Of a DNA stretch of 64,000 nt, positions 8,132 to 18,781 are shown piece after piece. The notes beneath the pieces are model-generated. The model was not told where the DNA came from, did no database searches, and worked only from the letters and a program-made list of their open reading frames with translations. The DNA comes from Streptomyces sp. KL109B (lineage in GTDB: Bacteria; Actinomycetota; Actinomycetes; Streptomycetales; Streptomycetaceae), in NCBI RefSeq assembly GCF_030766935.1, contig NZ_JASERL010000009.1, positions 290,135-354,134 on the forward strand, written 5' to 3'. Position numbers and translations under genes: made by a program. Every line of letters begins with the position of its first letter. Position 1 is the first letter of the stretch.

Positions 8132-9097
8132 ATGACCGAGACCCTTCCGACGTACGACGATGTGGTGCGCGCGCACGAGCGCATCGCCGGGCACGCGCAC
8201 CGCACCCCGGTCCTCACCTCCCGCCTCACGGACGCCGAACTCGGCGCCCACTTCTTCTTCAAGGCGGAGAACCTGCAACGCATGGGTGCCTTCAAGTTCC
8301 GCGGCGCGTTCAACGCCCTGTCCCGGTTCACCCCCGAGCAGCGCCGCGCCGGCGTCGTCGCCTACTCCTCCGGGAACCACGCCCAGGCCGTCGCCCTCGC
8401 CGCGAGCATCCTCGGCATCCCCGCCACCATCGTGATGCCGCACGACGCGCCGGCCGCCAAACTCGCCGCCACCAAGGGGTACGGGGCGTCCGTCGTCTCG
8501 TACGACCGCTACACCGAGGACCGCGAGGAGATCGGCCGGGCGCTGGCGGCGGAACACGGGCTCACCCTCGTACCGCCCTACGACCACCCCGATGTGATGG
8601 CGGGTCAGGGCACCGCGGCCAAGGAGCTCTTCGAGGACGTGGGCGAACTGGACGCGCTCTTCGTCCCGCTGGGCGGCGGCGGCCTGCTCTCCGGGACCCT
8701 CCTGTCCGCCCGTGCCCTCGCCCCCGACTGCACGGTCCATGGCGTGGAGCCCGAGGCGGGCAACGACGCCCAACTCTCCCTCCAGCGAGGCGAGATCGTG
8801 CACATCGACACCCCGCAGACCATCGCCGACGGCGCCCAGACACAGCACCTGGGCCGCCACACCTTCCCCGTCATCCGCGACCACGTCACGGACGTACTGA
8901 CCGCCACCGACGCCCAACTGGTCGACTGCATGCGCCTGTTCGCCTCCCGCATGAAGACGGTCGTGGAACCCACGGGCTGCCTCGGCTTCGCCGCCGCCCG
9001 CGAACGCGCCGACGCGCTGCGCGGCAAGCGCGTCGGTGTCATCATCAGCGGCGGAAACGTGGACCTGGAGCGCTTCGCGGGCCTGCTGATGCCGTGA
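8132..9097 (+). CDS. PLP-dependent serine/threonine dehydratase family enzyme
   Basis: 321 residues, the length of short (ACT-less) threonine/serine ammonia-lyases or hydroxyaspartate dehydratases and serine racemase-like proteins. The PLP lysine is in FKFRGAFNAL (about residue 57), SSGNHAQAVALAA binds the substrate carboxylate, and GGGGLLSG binds the phosphate. It would deaminate L-threonine or L-serine to a 2-oxo acid in the cytosol. There is no regulatory domain. The ATG at 8132 has no strong ribosome site; an in-frame ATG at 8123 is an alternative, and a leaderless mRNA is possible. It converges with the sigma-factor gene, only two bases separating the stops. Confidence 0.85.
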   Translation: MTETLPTYDDVVRAHERIAGHAHRTPVLTSRLTDAELGAHFFFKAENLQRMGAFKFRGAFNALSRFTPEQRRAGVVAYSSGNHAQAVALAASILGIPATIVMPHDAPAAKLAATKGYGASVVSYDRYTEDREEIGRALAAEHGLTLVPPYDHPDVMAGQGTAAKELFEDVGELDALFVPLGGGGLLSGTLLSARALAPDCTVHGVEPEAGNDAQLSLQRGEIVHIDTPQTIADGAQTQHLGRHTFPVIRDHVTDVLTATDAQLVDCMRLFASRMKTVVEPTGCLGFAAARERADALRGKRVGVIISGGNVDLERFAGLLMP

Positions 9098-9099
9098 CG

Positions 9100-10707
<1,608 letters not shown>

Positions 10708-10963
10708 GGCAGGAGTCTTCCGTTCCGTCCGGCGTCGGCGGTGCTCTGGGGACGCTCTGCCCGACTGCGGATCGGGTGGCGAGTTTGAAACCGTAATTCA
10801 CAAATGTCGGATTTTGGAGGGGTGGGTGGCACAGCTCACAACCACCTCTTCAAGAAATGCCGTAATCCCCGGCCCCGCTGCCGCGTCGAACGGACATCTG
10901 ACACCCACGGCGCACAGCGCACAGCGCAGAACGCAGAGCGCAGTACACAGAAAGGGGCCCGTC

Positions 10964-11404
10964 ATGCCGACCACGCTGCCCGTCACGCTCGAACAGCCCG
11001 CCCGCGCCCGCCTCGTCACCGCCGAGGGGGAGGGGTCCGAGCGTGGTCTCACCGTCACCCTCCGCTACGAAACCACCGATCCGCTCGCCCTCCGGCTGGT
11101 GTTCCCCGGCGAGGCCGCGCTCGACGGGGCGGAGGTGACCTGGGCCTTCGCCCGCGCCCTCCTCGACGACGGGCTGCGCGTGCCGACGGGGACCGGGGAC
11201 GTCCATGTGTGGCCGTGCGGCCGGGCGCGCACCGTCGTCGAACTGCACGCGCCGCAGGGCATGGCCGTCGTCCAGTTCGACACCTCGGTGCTCCGCCGTT
11301 TCCTGCTGCGTACGTACGCGCTGGTGCCGGCCGGCGGCGAGGACGTGACCGCCGTCGTCGACCGCGCGCTCGCCGCGCTGCTCGGTCCCGGCGCGGAACG
11401 GTGA
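10964..11404 (+). CDS. SsgA family sporulation/cell-division regulator (SALP)
   Basis: 146 residues, the usual size for SsgA-like proteins found in sporulating actinomycetes, where they help position FtsZ and peptidoglycan synthesis during septation. Recognisable blocks are LTVTLRYETTDPLALRLVFP, VTWAFARALLDDGL, GDVHVWP and FDTSVLRRFLLRTYALVPAGGE. The start at 10964 has AAAGGGG upstream; an in-frame extension starting at 10667 lies in poor coding sequence. The 256-base gap to the divergent sigma gene holds both promoters and a short run of GCGCACAGC/GCGCAG repeats (about 10909-10945), with an AT-rich patch near 10785-10815. Confidence 0.88.
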   Translation: MPTTLPVTLEQPARARLVTAEGEGSERGLTVTLRYETTDPLALRLVFPGEAALDGAEVTWAFARALLDDGLRVPTGTGDVHVWPCGRARTVVELHAPQGMAVVQFDTSVLRRFLLRTYALVPAGGEDVTAVVDRALAALLGPGAER

Positions 11405-11408
11405 CGCC

Positions 11409-12824
11409 CTACGCGGTCCGCAGAGTGGGCCAGGTCGTCTGCTCCTCCAGGGCGAACGAGACTTCCAGGAGGGTGCGTTCGTCGCCGTACGCCGCTGAGA
11501 GGTGTACGCCGATGGGGACACCCTCGCGTGCCATGCCCATGGGGAGCGAGATGCCGGGTGCGCCGGTGACGTTGTGCAGCGGGGTGAAGGAGACGTAGCG
11601 CTGGAGCCGGTCCATGAGGGTGTCGAAGGGGACGTTGGGGTCGAGGTGGCCGAGCGGCGGGGTGACGTGGGACAGGACGGGGGAGAGGATCAGTTCGTGT
11701 CGGTCGAAGGCGGCCGCGTACGTCCTGGCCGCGCGGCGAAGTCGCCTCAGGGCGCCGGGGAGGCGGGCCCAGCCGCCCTGGATGAACTGCCTGCGCAGCC
11801 CCAGGGTGAGGCCGTCGAGACGGGTGGCGTCGAAGGAGCGGTCGAAGGCGAACCTGCCGAGGCCGCCGGCCATTCCGGCGAGCATGCCCCAGTAGGTGAT
11901 GAAGTCGTCCGCGAGGCTGTCGGCCGCCGGGATCGGGACGGGCTCGACGACGTGGCCCTGTGCCTCCAGGAGACGCGCGGTGTGTTCGACGGCGGCGCGG
12001 GTCTGCTCGTCGACGACCGCGCCGGTGACGGATTCCAGGACGAGTCCGACGCGCAGGCGCCGGCGGGCCGGACCCTGGACGAGGCCGATCGGCGCGAGCC
12101 GAGGATTGCGCCAGTGGTCCTCGACGGCGGCGACGTACGCGGCGGTGTCCCGGACCGTACGGGTCAGGACGCCCTCGGAGATGATGTTGAGCGGCATCGT
12201 CCGTGCCATCTCCCCGTCGAGGTGGCGCCCGCGGCTGGGCTTGAGTCCGATGAGGCCGGTGGCCGCGGCGGGGATGCGGATGGAGCCGCCGCCGTCGTTG
12301 GCGTGCGCGAGCGGCAGCGCACCGGCGGCGACCAGCGCCGCGGCGCCGCCGGATGAGGCGCCGGTCGAGCGTTCGGTGTTCCAGGGGTTGCGGGTGGGTG
12401 CCGCGACCCGGAACTCGGTGGAGGCGTTGAGCCCGAACTCGGGCATCCGGCTCTTGCCGAGCACGGTCGCCCCGGTGCTCAGGAGCTGCCTGGCGTAGCG
12501 GCCGTCCCTGCGGGCGGGACCGGCCCGGAAGGCGTCGGTCCCGTGGTTGGTGGGCAGTCCGGCGATGTCGGTGTTGTCCTTGACGAACATCGGCACCCCG
12601 TAGAGCGGAGCCTGTGGTGTGCGGGACCGCCGGGGCCTGTCGTAGGCCGCGAACGCGACGGCGTCCAGGGCCGGATCGACACGCTCGATCCGGGCCACCG
12701 CCGCCGACTCGACCTCCTTCACGCTGAGTTCACCGCTGCGGATGAGCGCCGCGAGAGCGACGGCGTCGTGGTCGGCGAGGGCGTCGCCGTCGGTGAAGGC
12801 ACCAACACGTGTGGGGTGACTCAT
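11409..12824 (-). CDS. amidase (amidase-signature family)
   Basis: 471 residues, full length. The Ser-cisSer-Lys triad is visible: Lys in GVPMFVKDN, the first Ser in the GASSGGAAALVAAGALPLAHANDGGG signature block, and the second in GGGSIRIPAAATGLIGLKPSRGR. These cytosolic enzymes hydrolyse carboxamides to acid and ammonia; this one aligns with generic bacterial 6-aminohexanoate/indoleacetamide-type amidases rather than GatA, since no GatB/GatC lies near. It ends four bases after the SsgA-like stop on the opposite strand. Substrate unknown. Confidence 0.88.
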   Translation of the reverse strand: MSHPTRVGAFTDGDALADHDAVALAALIRSGELSVKEVESAAVARIERVDPALDAVAFAAYDRPRRSRTPQAPLYGVPMFVKDNTDIAGLPTNHGTDAFRAGPARRDGRYARQLLSTGATVLGKSRMPEFGLNASTEFRVAAPTRNPWNTERSTGASSGGAAALVAAGALPLAHANDGGGSIRIPAAATGLIGLKPSRGRHLDGEMARTMPLNIISEGVLTRTVRDTAAYVAAVEDHWRNPRLAPIGLVQGPARRRLRVGLVLESVTGAVVDEQTRAAVEHTARLLEAQGHVVEPVPIPAADSLADDFITYWGMLAGMAGGLGRFAFDRSFDATRLDGLTLGLRRQFIQGGWARLPGALRRLRRAARTYAAAFDRHELILSPVLSHVTPPLGHLDPNVPFDTLMDRLQRYVSFTPLHNVTGAPGISLPMGMAREGVPIGVHLSAAYGDERTLLEVSFALEEQTTWPTLRTA

Positions 12825-12854
12825 GCCGTCACTGTAGGCGGCCGAGCCGGGCAG

Positions 12855-12889
12855 AGCCGGGCCGGGGCGTCGTCGGCCCCGGCCCGGCT
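12855..12889 (-). terminator. metE terminator hairpin
   Basis: A perfect 14-bp GC stem (AGCCGGGCCGGGGC / GCCCCGGCCCGGCT) with a seven-base loop starts 13 bases beyond the metE stop. No U-tract, as usual in this group. Placed between two leftward genes. Confidence 0.75.
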
Positions 12890-12902
12890 GGTGCGGCCCG
12901 GG

Positions 12903-15230
12903 TCAGGCCGTGGGGGTTCCCAGTTCGCCGCGTACGGTGCGGGCGGCGGCCACCAGGTTCTCCAGTGAGGCCCGGGTCTCGGGCCAGCCGCGGGTCTTCA
13001 GGCCGCAGTCCGGGTTGACCCACAGGCGTTCGGCCGGGATGGCCGCGAGCCCCGTGCGCAGCAGGGCGGCTGCCTCGTCCGCGCCGGGGATGCGGGGCGA
13101 GTGGATGTCGTAGACACCCGGACCGGCCTCGCGCGGGTAGCCGTGCTCCGCCAGTTCGTGGGCGACCTGCATGTGGGAGCGGGCGGCCTCCAGGCTGATG
13201 ACATCGGCGTCGAGGTCGTCGATGGCCCGCACGATGTCACCGAACTCGGCGTAGCACATGTGCGTGTGGATCTGCGTCTCGGGCCGTACGCCCGCCGTCG
13301 TGACACGGAACGCCTCGGTGGCCCAGGCCAGGTACCCGGCGTGGTCGGCGGCGCGCAGCGGGAGGGTCTCGCGCAGCGCGGGCTCGTCGACCTGGATGAC
13401 CGAAGTGCCGTTCGCCTCCAGGTCGTTGACCTCGTCGCGTAGGGCGAGGGCGACCTGGCGCGCGGTGTCGCCGAGCGGCTGGTCGTCGCGGACGAAGGAC
13501 CAGGCGAGCATGGTGACGGGCCCGGTCAGCATGCCCTTGACCGGACGGTCGGACAGCGACTGGGCGTACGAAGTCCAGCGCACCGTCATCGGTTCGGGGC
13601 GGGAGATGTCACCGGCGAGGACCGGTGGGCGGACGTAGCGGGTGCCGTAGGACTGCACCCAGCCGTGCCGCAGGGCCAGGTAGCCGGTGAGCCGTTCGGC
13701 GAAGTACTGCACCATGTCGCCCCGTTCGGGCTCGCCGTGCACGAGGACGTCGATCCCCGCCTTCTCCTGGAAGGCGACGACGTCGCGGATCTCGTTCCTG
13801 ATCCGCTCCTCGTAGCCGGATGTGTCGATCCGGCCCGCCCTCAAGTCGGCGCGTGCGGTGCGCAGTTCGGTCGTCTGCGGGAACGAGCCGATCGTGGTGG
13901 TCGGCAGCGGCGGCAGGTTCAGGTGGGCGCGCTGCGCGGCGGACCGTTCCGGGTAGGCCTGGGCGCGGCGGGTGTCGGCCTCGGTCACGGCGGCGGCGCG
14001 GGCACGTACCGCAGGGTCACGGGTGAGGGACGAGGTGGCGCGGGAGGACAGGGCGGCCCGGTTCACGGCGAGTTCGGCGGTGATGGTGTCCGTGCCCCGG
14101 GTCAGGCCGGTGGCGAGCGTGGCGATCTCGGCGGTCTTCTGGCGGGCGAAGGCGAGCCAGCGCAGGACCTGCGGGTCGATGTCGCGCTCCAGCTCCGCGT
14201 CCAGCGGAATGTGCAGCAGGGAGCAGGACGCCGACACGTCCACGGGCTCCGCGAGACCGAGCAGCGTACCGAGCGTGGTCAGCGACTTCGCCAGGTCGTC
14301 GACCCATACGTTGCGGCCGTTGACGACGCCCGCGACGAGCCGCTTCCCGGGCAGGCCGCCCACGGCGGCGAGGTCGTCCAGGTTGGCGGCCGCCGCGCCG
14401 GTGAAGTCGAGCGCGAGGCCGTCGACCGGGGCCTTCGCGAGCACCGGCAGCGCGTCGCCGAGCCGGTCGAAGTAGGAGGCCACCAGGAGCTTGGGCCGGT
14501 CGGTGAGGGAGCCGAGGTCGCGGTAGGCGCGCTCGGCGGCGTTCAGTTCGGCCGGGGTGCGGTCCTGGACCAGCGCCGGCTCGTCGAGCTGCACCCACCG
14601 CGCACCGGCCGCGCGCAGGTCGGCGAGCACCTCGGCGTACACGGGCAGCAGCCGGTCGAGCAGCGTCAGCGGCTCGAAGTCGGCGGCGACGCCGGGCGCG
14701 GGCTTGGCCAGGAGCAGGTACGTGACCGGGCCTACGAGGACCGGTCGGGCGGCGGTCAGCCCCAGGAACAGGGCCTCCTTGAACTCCGCGACCTGCTTGG
14801 CGGAGTCGGCGGTGAACACCGTGTCCGGGCCCAACTCCGGTACCAAATAGTGGTAGTTGGTGTCGAACCACTTGGTCATCTCCAGCGGCGCGACGTCCTG
14901 CGTGCCGCGGGCCATGGCGAAGTAGCCGTCCAGGGCGTCGGCGTCCACGGCGGCGCGGTGGCGGCCGGGGATCGCGCCGACCATGACGGTGGTGTCGAGG
15001 ACGTGGTCGTAATACGAGAAGTCGCCGGTGGGCACCTCGCCGATGCCCGCGTCGGCGAGCTCCCGCCAGTTGGTCCTGCGCAGTTCGGCGGCCGTGGCCC
15101 GGAGGGCGTCGGCGTCGACGCGGCCCTTCCAGTAGCCTTCGATCGCCTTCTTGAGCTCGCGGTTCTGACCCTGGCGCGGGTAGCCGTACACGGTGGCCCG
15201 TGCTGCCGCGGCTGTGGTTGTGGTGGTCAC
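12903..15230 (-). CDS. metE: cobalamin-independent methionine synthase
   Basis: 775 residues, full length for MetE (5-methyltetrahydropteroyltriglutamate-homocysteine methyltransferase), the last step of methionine synthesis without B12. The N-terminal barrel begins TVYGYPRQGQNRELKKAIEGYWKG. The C-terminal catalytic barrel carries the zinc ligands in HTHMCYAEFGDI and NPDCGLKTRGWPE, and LPLLPTTTIGSFPQT-type sequence at the domain junction. The GTG at 15230 is preceded by AAGGGGAA. A cobalamin riboswitch in the leader (15404-15622) would shut it off when B12 is available, so that the B12-dependent MetH takes over. A stable hairpin follows the stop. Confidence 0.97.
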   Translation of the reverse strand: MTTTTTAAAARATVYGYPRQGQNRELKKAIEGYWKGRVDADALRATAAELRRTNWRELADAGIGEVPTGDFSYYDHVLDTTVMVGAIPGRHRAAVDADALDGYFAMARGTQDVAPLEMTKWFDTNYHYLVPELGPDTVFTADSAKQVAEFKEALFLGLTAARPVLVGPVTYLLLAKPAPGVAADFEPLTLLDRLLPVYAEVLADLRAAGARWVQLDEPALVQDRTPAELNAAERAYRDLGSLTDRPKLLVASYFDRLGDALPVLAKAPVDGLALDFTGAAAANLDDLAAVGGLPGKRLVAGVVNGRNVWVDDLAKSLTTLGTLLGLAEPVDVSASCSLLHIPLDAELERDIDPQVLRWLAFARQKTAEIATLATGLTRGTDTITAELAVNRAALSSRATSSLTRDPAVRARAAAVTEADTRRAQAYPERSAAQRAHLNLPPLPTTTIGSFPQTTELRTARADLRAGRIDTSGYEERIRNEIRDVVAFQEKAGIDVLVHGEPERGDMVQYFAERLTGYLALRHGWVQSYGTRYVRPPVLAGDISRPEPMTVRWTSYAQSLSDRPVKGMLTGPVTMLAWSFVRDDQPLGDTARQVALALRDEVNDLEANGTSVIQVDEPALRETLPLRAADHAGYLAWATEAFRVTTAGVRPETQIHTHMCYAEFGDIVRAIDDLDADVISLEAARSHMQVAHELAEHGYPREAGPGVYDIHSPRIPGADEAAALLRTGLAAIPAERLWVNPDCGLKTRGWPETRASLENLVAAARTVRGELGTPTA

Positions 15231-15403
15231 GAATTCCCCTTCGAGAGACGTATCCCTGGAATCCCGGGGACCCGTACGCACGGAAGGAGTGACACAACCG
15301 GCGGCCCGAACTCGCGCGCGCTGCGCGGCCGTCCGCCCGATATGTACGCCGACCCGCCCACGAGGTCACCGGAACGTCCGCACGCGCGGTGCGCGCACGG
15401 GCA

Positions 15404-15622
15404 GTGGCAGGTCTTCGGACTCGCGAGCACGTCCACCCGTCTCGGATGTATCGGATGGACACCTACTGGCCGTCGCTTCCCAAGTCCCGTTTCCTCGGGG
15501 CCCAGTGCGTATGACGGCGGTCGTTCCCGCTCACCGCTGCGGGGCAGTCCCGGATTCCCACCGGGTTCCCTCTTACGACGCATCCCGCCTGGCGGACGGG
15601 GCGAACCAGCTGCGTCCCCCAC
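15404..15622 (-). promoter_or_regulatory. cobalamin (AdoCbl) riboswitch
   Basis: On the minus strand the leader contains the hallmark core AACCCGGTGGGAATCCGGGA followed by CTGCCCCGCAGCGGTGAGCG, and about 135 bases further the B12-box-like CGAAGACCTGCCACTG. A GCTGGTTCGCC element marks the 5' part. About 174 bases separate the aptamer from the metE start, enough for an expression platform. Control of metE by B12 riboswitches is established in Streptomyces. Confidence 0.93.
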
Positions 15623-15695
15623 TCTACGATGCCGTGGCCGCGCCCCGCCGGGAGGTGCGGGAGAACGGCAGCGGGCGGGCCTGCACAATGCAGGG

Positions 15696-16094
15696 ATGGA
15701 TCACGCAGTCATGAAGGTCGTCGCGGCGGCCGTGGTCGAGGACGGCAAGCTGCTCGTCGTCAGCAAGCGGGCCGCACCGGACGTCTTCTACCTTCCGGGC
15801 GGCAAGCCCGAGCCCGGCGAGCGCCCCGAAGAGACCCTGGAACGGGAGTTGCGGGAAGAGTTGGGTGTCGTACCCGACGCGCTCGAACACCTCGCTGTGG
15901 TGGAGGAGACGGCGGCGCTGGAGCGGGTCCCCATGCACCTGACCGTCTTCTCCGCGACGCTGATCGGGGAGCCGGTGCCCGCGGCCGAGCTGTCCGCCCT
16001 GCGGTGGACCGACGGGCGCGACCCGGACCTGCGGCTCGCCCCGGCTGTCGAGCACCACCTGCTGCCGCTGCTGCGCGGCGCGGGGGCGCTCTAG
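15696..16094 (+). CDS. NUDIX hydrolase
   Basis: 132 residues, close to the minimal NUDIX fold. The NUDIX box is perfect: GGKPEPGERPEETLERELREELGV (G-x5-E-x7-REUxEExGU), with DVFYLPGG before it. It hydrolyses a nucleoside diphosphate linked to another group; MutT-like or 8-oxo-dGTP activity is possible but not decided. The ATG at 15696 gives MDHAVMKVV; an ATG at 15711 is the alternative. It is divergent from metE, so its promoter lies upstream of the riboswitch start. Confidence 0.88.
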   Translation: MDHAVMKVVAAAVVEDGKLLVVSKRAAPDVFYLPGGKPEPGERPEETLERELREELGVVPDALEHLAVVEETAALERVPMHLTVFSATLIGEPVPAAELSALRWTDGRDPDLRLAPAVEHHLLPLLRGAGAL

Positions 16095-16120
16095 ACGGCC
16101 GGAGCCGGGACGGGCGAAGA

Positions 16121-16139
16121 CCGGTTCCTCGGGGACCGG
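16121..16139. terminator. bidirectional terminator hairpin between NUDIX and kinase genes
   Basis: CCGGTTCC and GGGACCGG (8 pairs with one G-T wobble) enclose a three-base loop, between the convergent stops. Confidence 0.6.
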
Positions 16140-16151
16140 CTGATGAGGGGC

Positions 16152-16189
16152 GAGCGGATCAGCGGGTGGCGAGCGGATCAGCGGGTGGC
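16152..16189. repeat. 19-bp perfect tandem duplication at the kinase 3' end
   Basis: GAGCGGATCAGCGGGTGGC occurs twice in a row. The inner copy holds the last codons and stop of the kinase gene, the outer copy lies just downstream, so the duplication does not change the protein. Confidence 0.85.
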
Positions 16190-17200
16190 GAGCCAGCCGA
16201 TGACGAGGATGGCCAGGACGATCGCCGAGAAGGTGATCATGACCGCCTCCGCCTTCGTCGCACGGTTCTTGTCCTGGATCGAGCCCATGTGGAAGAGGGC
16301 CGTGCGCAACCACTGCCATCCGTCGGTCGCGCGGTGCTCCGGTTCCGGAACGGTGGGCGTCGCAACCGTGCTGGGCCTCGACGGCCTGTCGAGCCGCCCC
16401 CGAGCGCCGGGGACCGACGGCCGCTGCTCGGCGTTCTTGGCGAGGAGGGCGTGGATCAGGGGCCGCAGACGTGCGGCGCGGCGCATCGGGGGAGGGTCTT
16501 CCGTGAGCAGCGCCGTGAGCGTCGCGGTGGGGGTCGCGCGGCGGAACGGGGAGGTGCCTTCCGCCGCCTGATAGAGCGTCGCTCCGAGGGAGAACAGGTC
16601 CCCCGCGGGGCCGTCCGATCCTCCGCCCAGGCGCTCGGGCGCCATGTACTCGAGCGAGCCGACGACCGCTCCCGTCGTCGTGAGCGCGGTGTCCGTGTCC
16701 TGCACGGCGATGCCGAAGTCCGTGAGCAGCACCTCACCGGAGGCGGTGAGCATCACGTTGGCCGGTTTGATGTCACGGTGCACGATCCCGGCGGCGTGCG
16801 CGGCCCCGAGCGCGTCCAGCAGACAGCGCGCCACATGCTCCGTCTCCGCCTCGGACAACGGCCCGTTCGCCCTGAGGCGGTCCTCCAGGGAGTGCCCGTC
16901 CACCAGCCGCATCACCAGCCACGGCCGGTCGTCGTCGACGAGCATGTCGTGGACCGTGACGATGTGCGGGTGGTCCCGCAGCGCGGCCGCCTTCCTGGCC
17001 TCGCGGCGTGCCCGTAGCAGGCGCTCGGCGTGCTCGTCGGCCGTGGCCGCGGGCGGCAGATGGACCTCTTTGACGGCGACGTCGACGTGCAGGTTCAGGT
17101 CGCGGGCCCTCCAGACCACGCCGAATCCCCCGCGAGCCAGTGACTCGTCGAGGCGGTAGCGTCCCCCGACCACGCGGCCGGCCCGCGTCTCCTGTGGCAT
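16178..17200 (-). CDS. Hanks-type Ser/Thr protein kinase with C-terminal membrane anchor
   Basis: 340 residues. Kinase motifs in order: YRLDESLARGGFGVVWRA (glycine loop), VAVKEV (Lys), WLVMRLVDGHSLEDRL, GIVHRDIKPANVMLT (catalytic loop), LTDFGIA, GSLEYMAPERLGG and SFRR-type C-lobe. After about residue 270 comes a linker and one C-terminal helix, VMITFSAIVLAILVIGWLATR, with almost nothing after it, so it is tail-anchored with the kinase in the cytosol and no sensor domain outside. GGGGAG precedes the ATG. It is divergent from a small HTH gene. Targets are unknown. Confidence 0.92.
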   Translation of the reverse strand: MPQETRAGRVVGGRYRLDESLARGGFGVVWRARDLNLHVDVAVKEVHLPPAATADEHAERLLRARREARKAAALRDHPHIVTVHDMLVDDDRPWLVMRLVDGHSLEDRLRANGPLSEAETEHVARCLLDALGAAHAAGIVHRDIKPANVMLTASGEVLLTDFGIAVQDTDTALTTTGAVVGSLEYMAPERLGGGSDGPAGDLFSLGATLYQAAEGTSPFRRATPTATLTALLTEDPPPMRRAARLRPLIHALLAKNAEQRPSVPGARGRLDRPSRPSTVATPTVPEPEHRATDGWQWLRTALFHMGSIQDKNRATKAEAVMITFSAIVLAILVIGWLATR

Positions 17201-17375
17201 GGTCAACTCCCCGTGTCCGACGTGCCGTTCACGTGCATACCGCAACGTGCGGCGCCGTACCAGTGTCGTGCCTGGAGGGCGGGTTGTGGAGAGTGCGGCG
17301 TACTGATGCGCTTCTTTGGTGCCGGTCCGTCGTTGACACACATGACCATGATCAACGTGTTCGAGGAGGCGACGG

Positions 17376-17732
17376 ATGAGTACGAGGCCGAAGAGGAAGG
17401 GCCGTCGACACCGTAAGGTCAACCGCACGCCGCGGCCGGTGACTCGACGTACCACTGCCACTACCACCACGACTACCACTGTCGCGGAGCCGGAAGCGCG
17501 CCCCGCGAGTGGCCCGGACCTGGCGAAGAACACGCGGGCGACGCTGGGGGTGTTGGAAGCGGCAGCGGGCGGACGACTGACGGTTGAGGAGGTGTGCGAA
17601 GCCGTTGGGTGGACGCCGCGCACGGTGTCCAGGCACCTGAAGACGCTCGCCGACCACGGCCTCGCCGAACAGGACGGGAACGGCTCCTGGCGGGCGACCG
17701 CGGCGCTGACCGCAGGCGTGCCGCGGGCCTGA
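17376..17732 (+). CDS. small winged-helix DNA-binding protein
   Basis: 118 residues. The first about 40 are basic and Thr-rich (RPKRKGRRHRKVNR, then a run of Thr), the rest a winged helix of GntR/IclR type: LAKNTRATLGVLEAAAGGRLTVEEVCEAVGWTPRTVSRHLKTLADHGLAEQDGNGSWRAT. GAGG sits seven bases before the ATG. It is divergent from the kinase gene and ends 19 bases before the GlxA-type regulator, possibly the same transcript. It has no ligand domain; role unknown. Confidence 0.7.
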   Translation: MSTRPKRKGRRHRKVNRTPRPVTRRTTATTTTTTTVAEPEARPASGPDLAKNTRATLGVLEAAAGGRLTVEEVCEAVGWTPRTVSRHLKTLADHGLAEQDGNGSWRATAALTAGVPRA

Positions 17733-17751
17733 TCGACGTACCCTCTTGCCC

Positions 17752-18708
17752 ATGTCAGCCACCCGCCTGCACCGCGTCGCCGTCCTGGTGCTCGAAGGTG
17801 CGAAACCGCTCGACGTCGGCATTCCCGCGCAGGTCTTCACGACGCGCGCGAGCATGCCGTACGAGGTGCGGGTGTGCGGGGCGGCGCCCGGGCCGGTGAC
17901 CGGTGGCGACGGCCTGTCGTACGCCGTCGCCCACGGTCTCGACGCGCTCACGTGGGCCGACATCGTCTTCGTGCCCGGCTACCGGTTCCCGGACCGCGAG
18001 GACCCGCCGCGGGCCGTCATCGACGCGCTGGTCGCCGCCCACGCCCGGGGCGCCCGGCTGGCCGCGATCTCGACGGGCGCCTTCGCGCTCGCCGCCACGG
18101 GCCTGCTCGACGGCAGGCGCGCCACGACGCACTGGCACTACACGCGGTCCCTCGCGGCCCGGCACCCGCTCGTACAGGTCGACGAGAACGTGCTGTTCGT
18201 CGACGAGGGGAGCGTGCTCACCTCGGCCGGCGCCGCCTCCGGCATCGACCTGTGCCTGCACATCCTGCGCGGCGACCTCGGCGTGGCCGCGTCCAACCAC
18301 GCGGCCCGCCGCCTGGTCGCGGCGCCCTACCGCAGCGGAGGCCAGGCCCAGTACGTGCCGCACAGCGTTCCCGAGCCGCGCGGCGAGCGCTTCGGCGCCA
18401 CCCGCGAGTGGGCACTGCGCCGGCTCGGCGAACCCCTCACCCTCGACATCCTGGCGCGGCAGGCGGAGGTCTCGCCGCGCACCTTCTCCCGGCGCTTCGT
18501 CGAGGAGACCGGCTACACGCCGATGCAGTGGGTGATGCGCGCGCGGATCGACCTGGCCCGCGAACTCCTCGAACGCTCCCAGCGCGGCGTCGAACAGATC
18601 GCCGCCGACGTCGGCCTCGGCACCGGCGCCAACCTCCGCCTGCACTTCCAGCGCATCCTCGGCACCACACCGAGCGAATACCGGCGCACCTTCACGCGGG
18701 GCGAGTGA
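17752..18708 (+). CDS. GlxA family transcriptional regulator (DJ-1/PfpI-like + AraC HTH)
   Basis: 318 residues. The N-terminal 180 are a DJ-1/PfpI-like amidotransferase-type domain (HRVAVLVLEGAKPLDVGIPAQVF at the start; RLAAISTGAFALAATGLLDGRRATTHW in the nucleophile-elbow region, where the usual Cys is Thr in STGAF, so no catalytic function is expected). The C-terminal 100 hold two AraC helix-turn-helix motifs (EPLTLDILARQAEVSPRTFSRRFVEETGYTPMQWVMRARID, then VEQIAADVGLGTGANLRLHFQRILGTTPSEYRRTF). It is usually an activator of nearby genes. The 24-bp direct repeats right after its stop and before gap are a plausible target. Start ATG at 17752. Confidence 0.9.
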   Translation: MSATRLHRVAVLVLEGAKPLDVGIPAQVFTTRASMPYEVRVCGAAPGPVTGGDGLSYAVAHGLDALTWADIVFVPGYRFPDREDPPRAVIDALVAAHARGARLAAISTGAFALAATGLLDGRRATTHWHYTRSLAARHPLVQVDENVLFVDEGSVLTSAGAASGIDLCLHILRGDLGVAASNHAARRLVAAPYRSGGQAQYVPHSVPEPRGERFGATREWALRRLGEPLTLDILARQAEVSPRTFSRRFVEETGYTPMQWVMRARIDLARELLERSQRGVEQIAADVGLGTGANLRLHFQRILGTTPSEYRRTFTRGE

Positions 18709-18725
18709 GCGGCGCGGCGCACCCG

Positions 18726-18781
18726 TGGCGACATCTGGCGACATCCTTGTGAACCGGCATCTGGCGACATCCTTGTGAACC
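18726..18781. promoter_or_regulatory. direct repeats upstream of gap, possible AraC-type binding sites
   Basis: A 24-bp unit beginning CATCTGGCGACATCC and ending TTGTGAACC is present at 18732-18755 and again at 18758-18781 (26-bp period). TGGCGACAT also occurs at 18726, and a partial CTGGCGATC follows. The block lies 72 bases before the gap start. Confidence 0.6.

Noticed and set aside
13665..15695. A plus-strand extension of the NUDIX gene by more than 650 codons
   Set aside because: Antisense to metE and through the riboswitch; the NUDIX domain begins near 15696.
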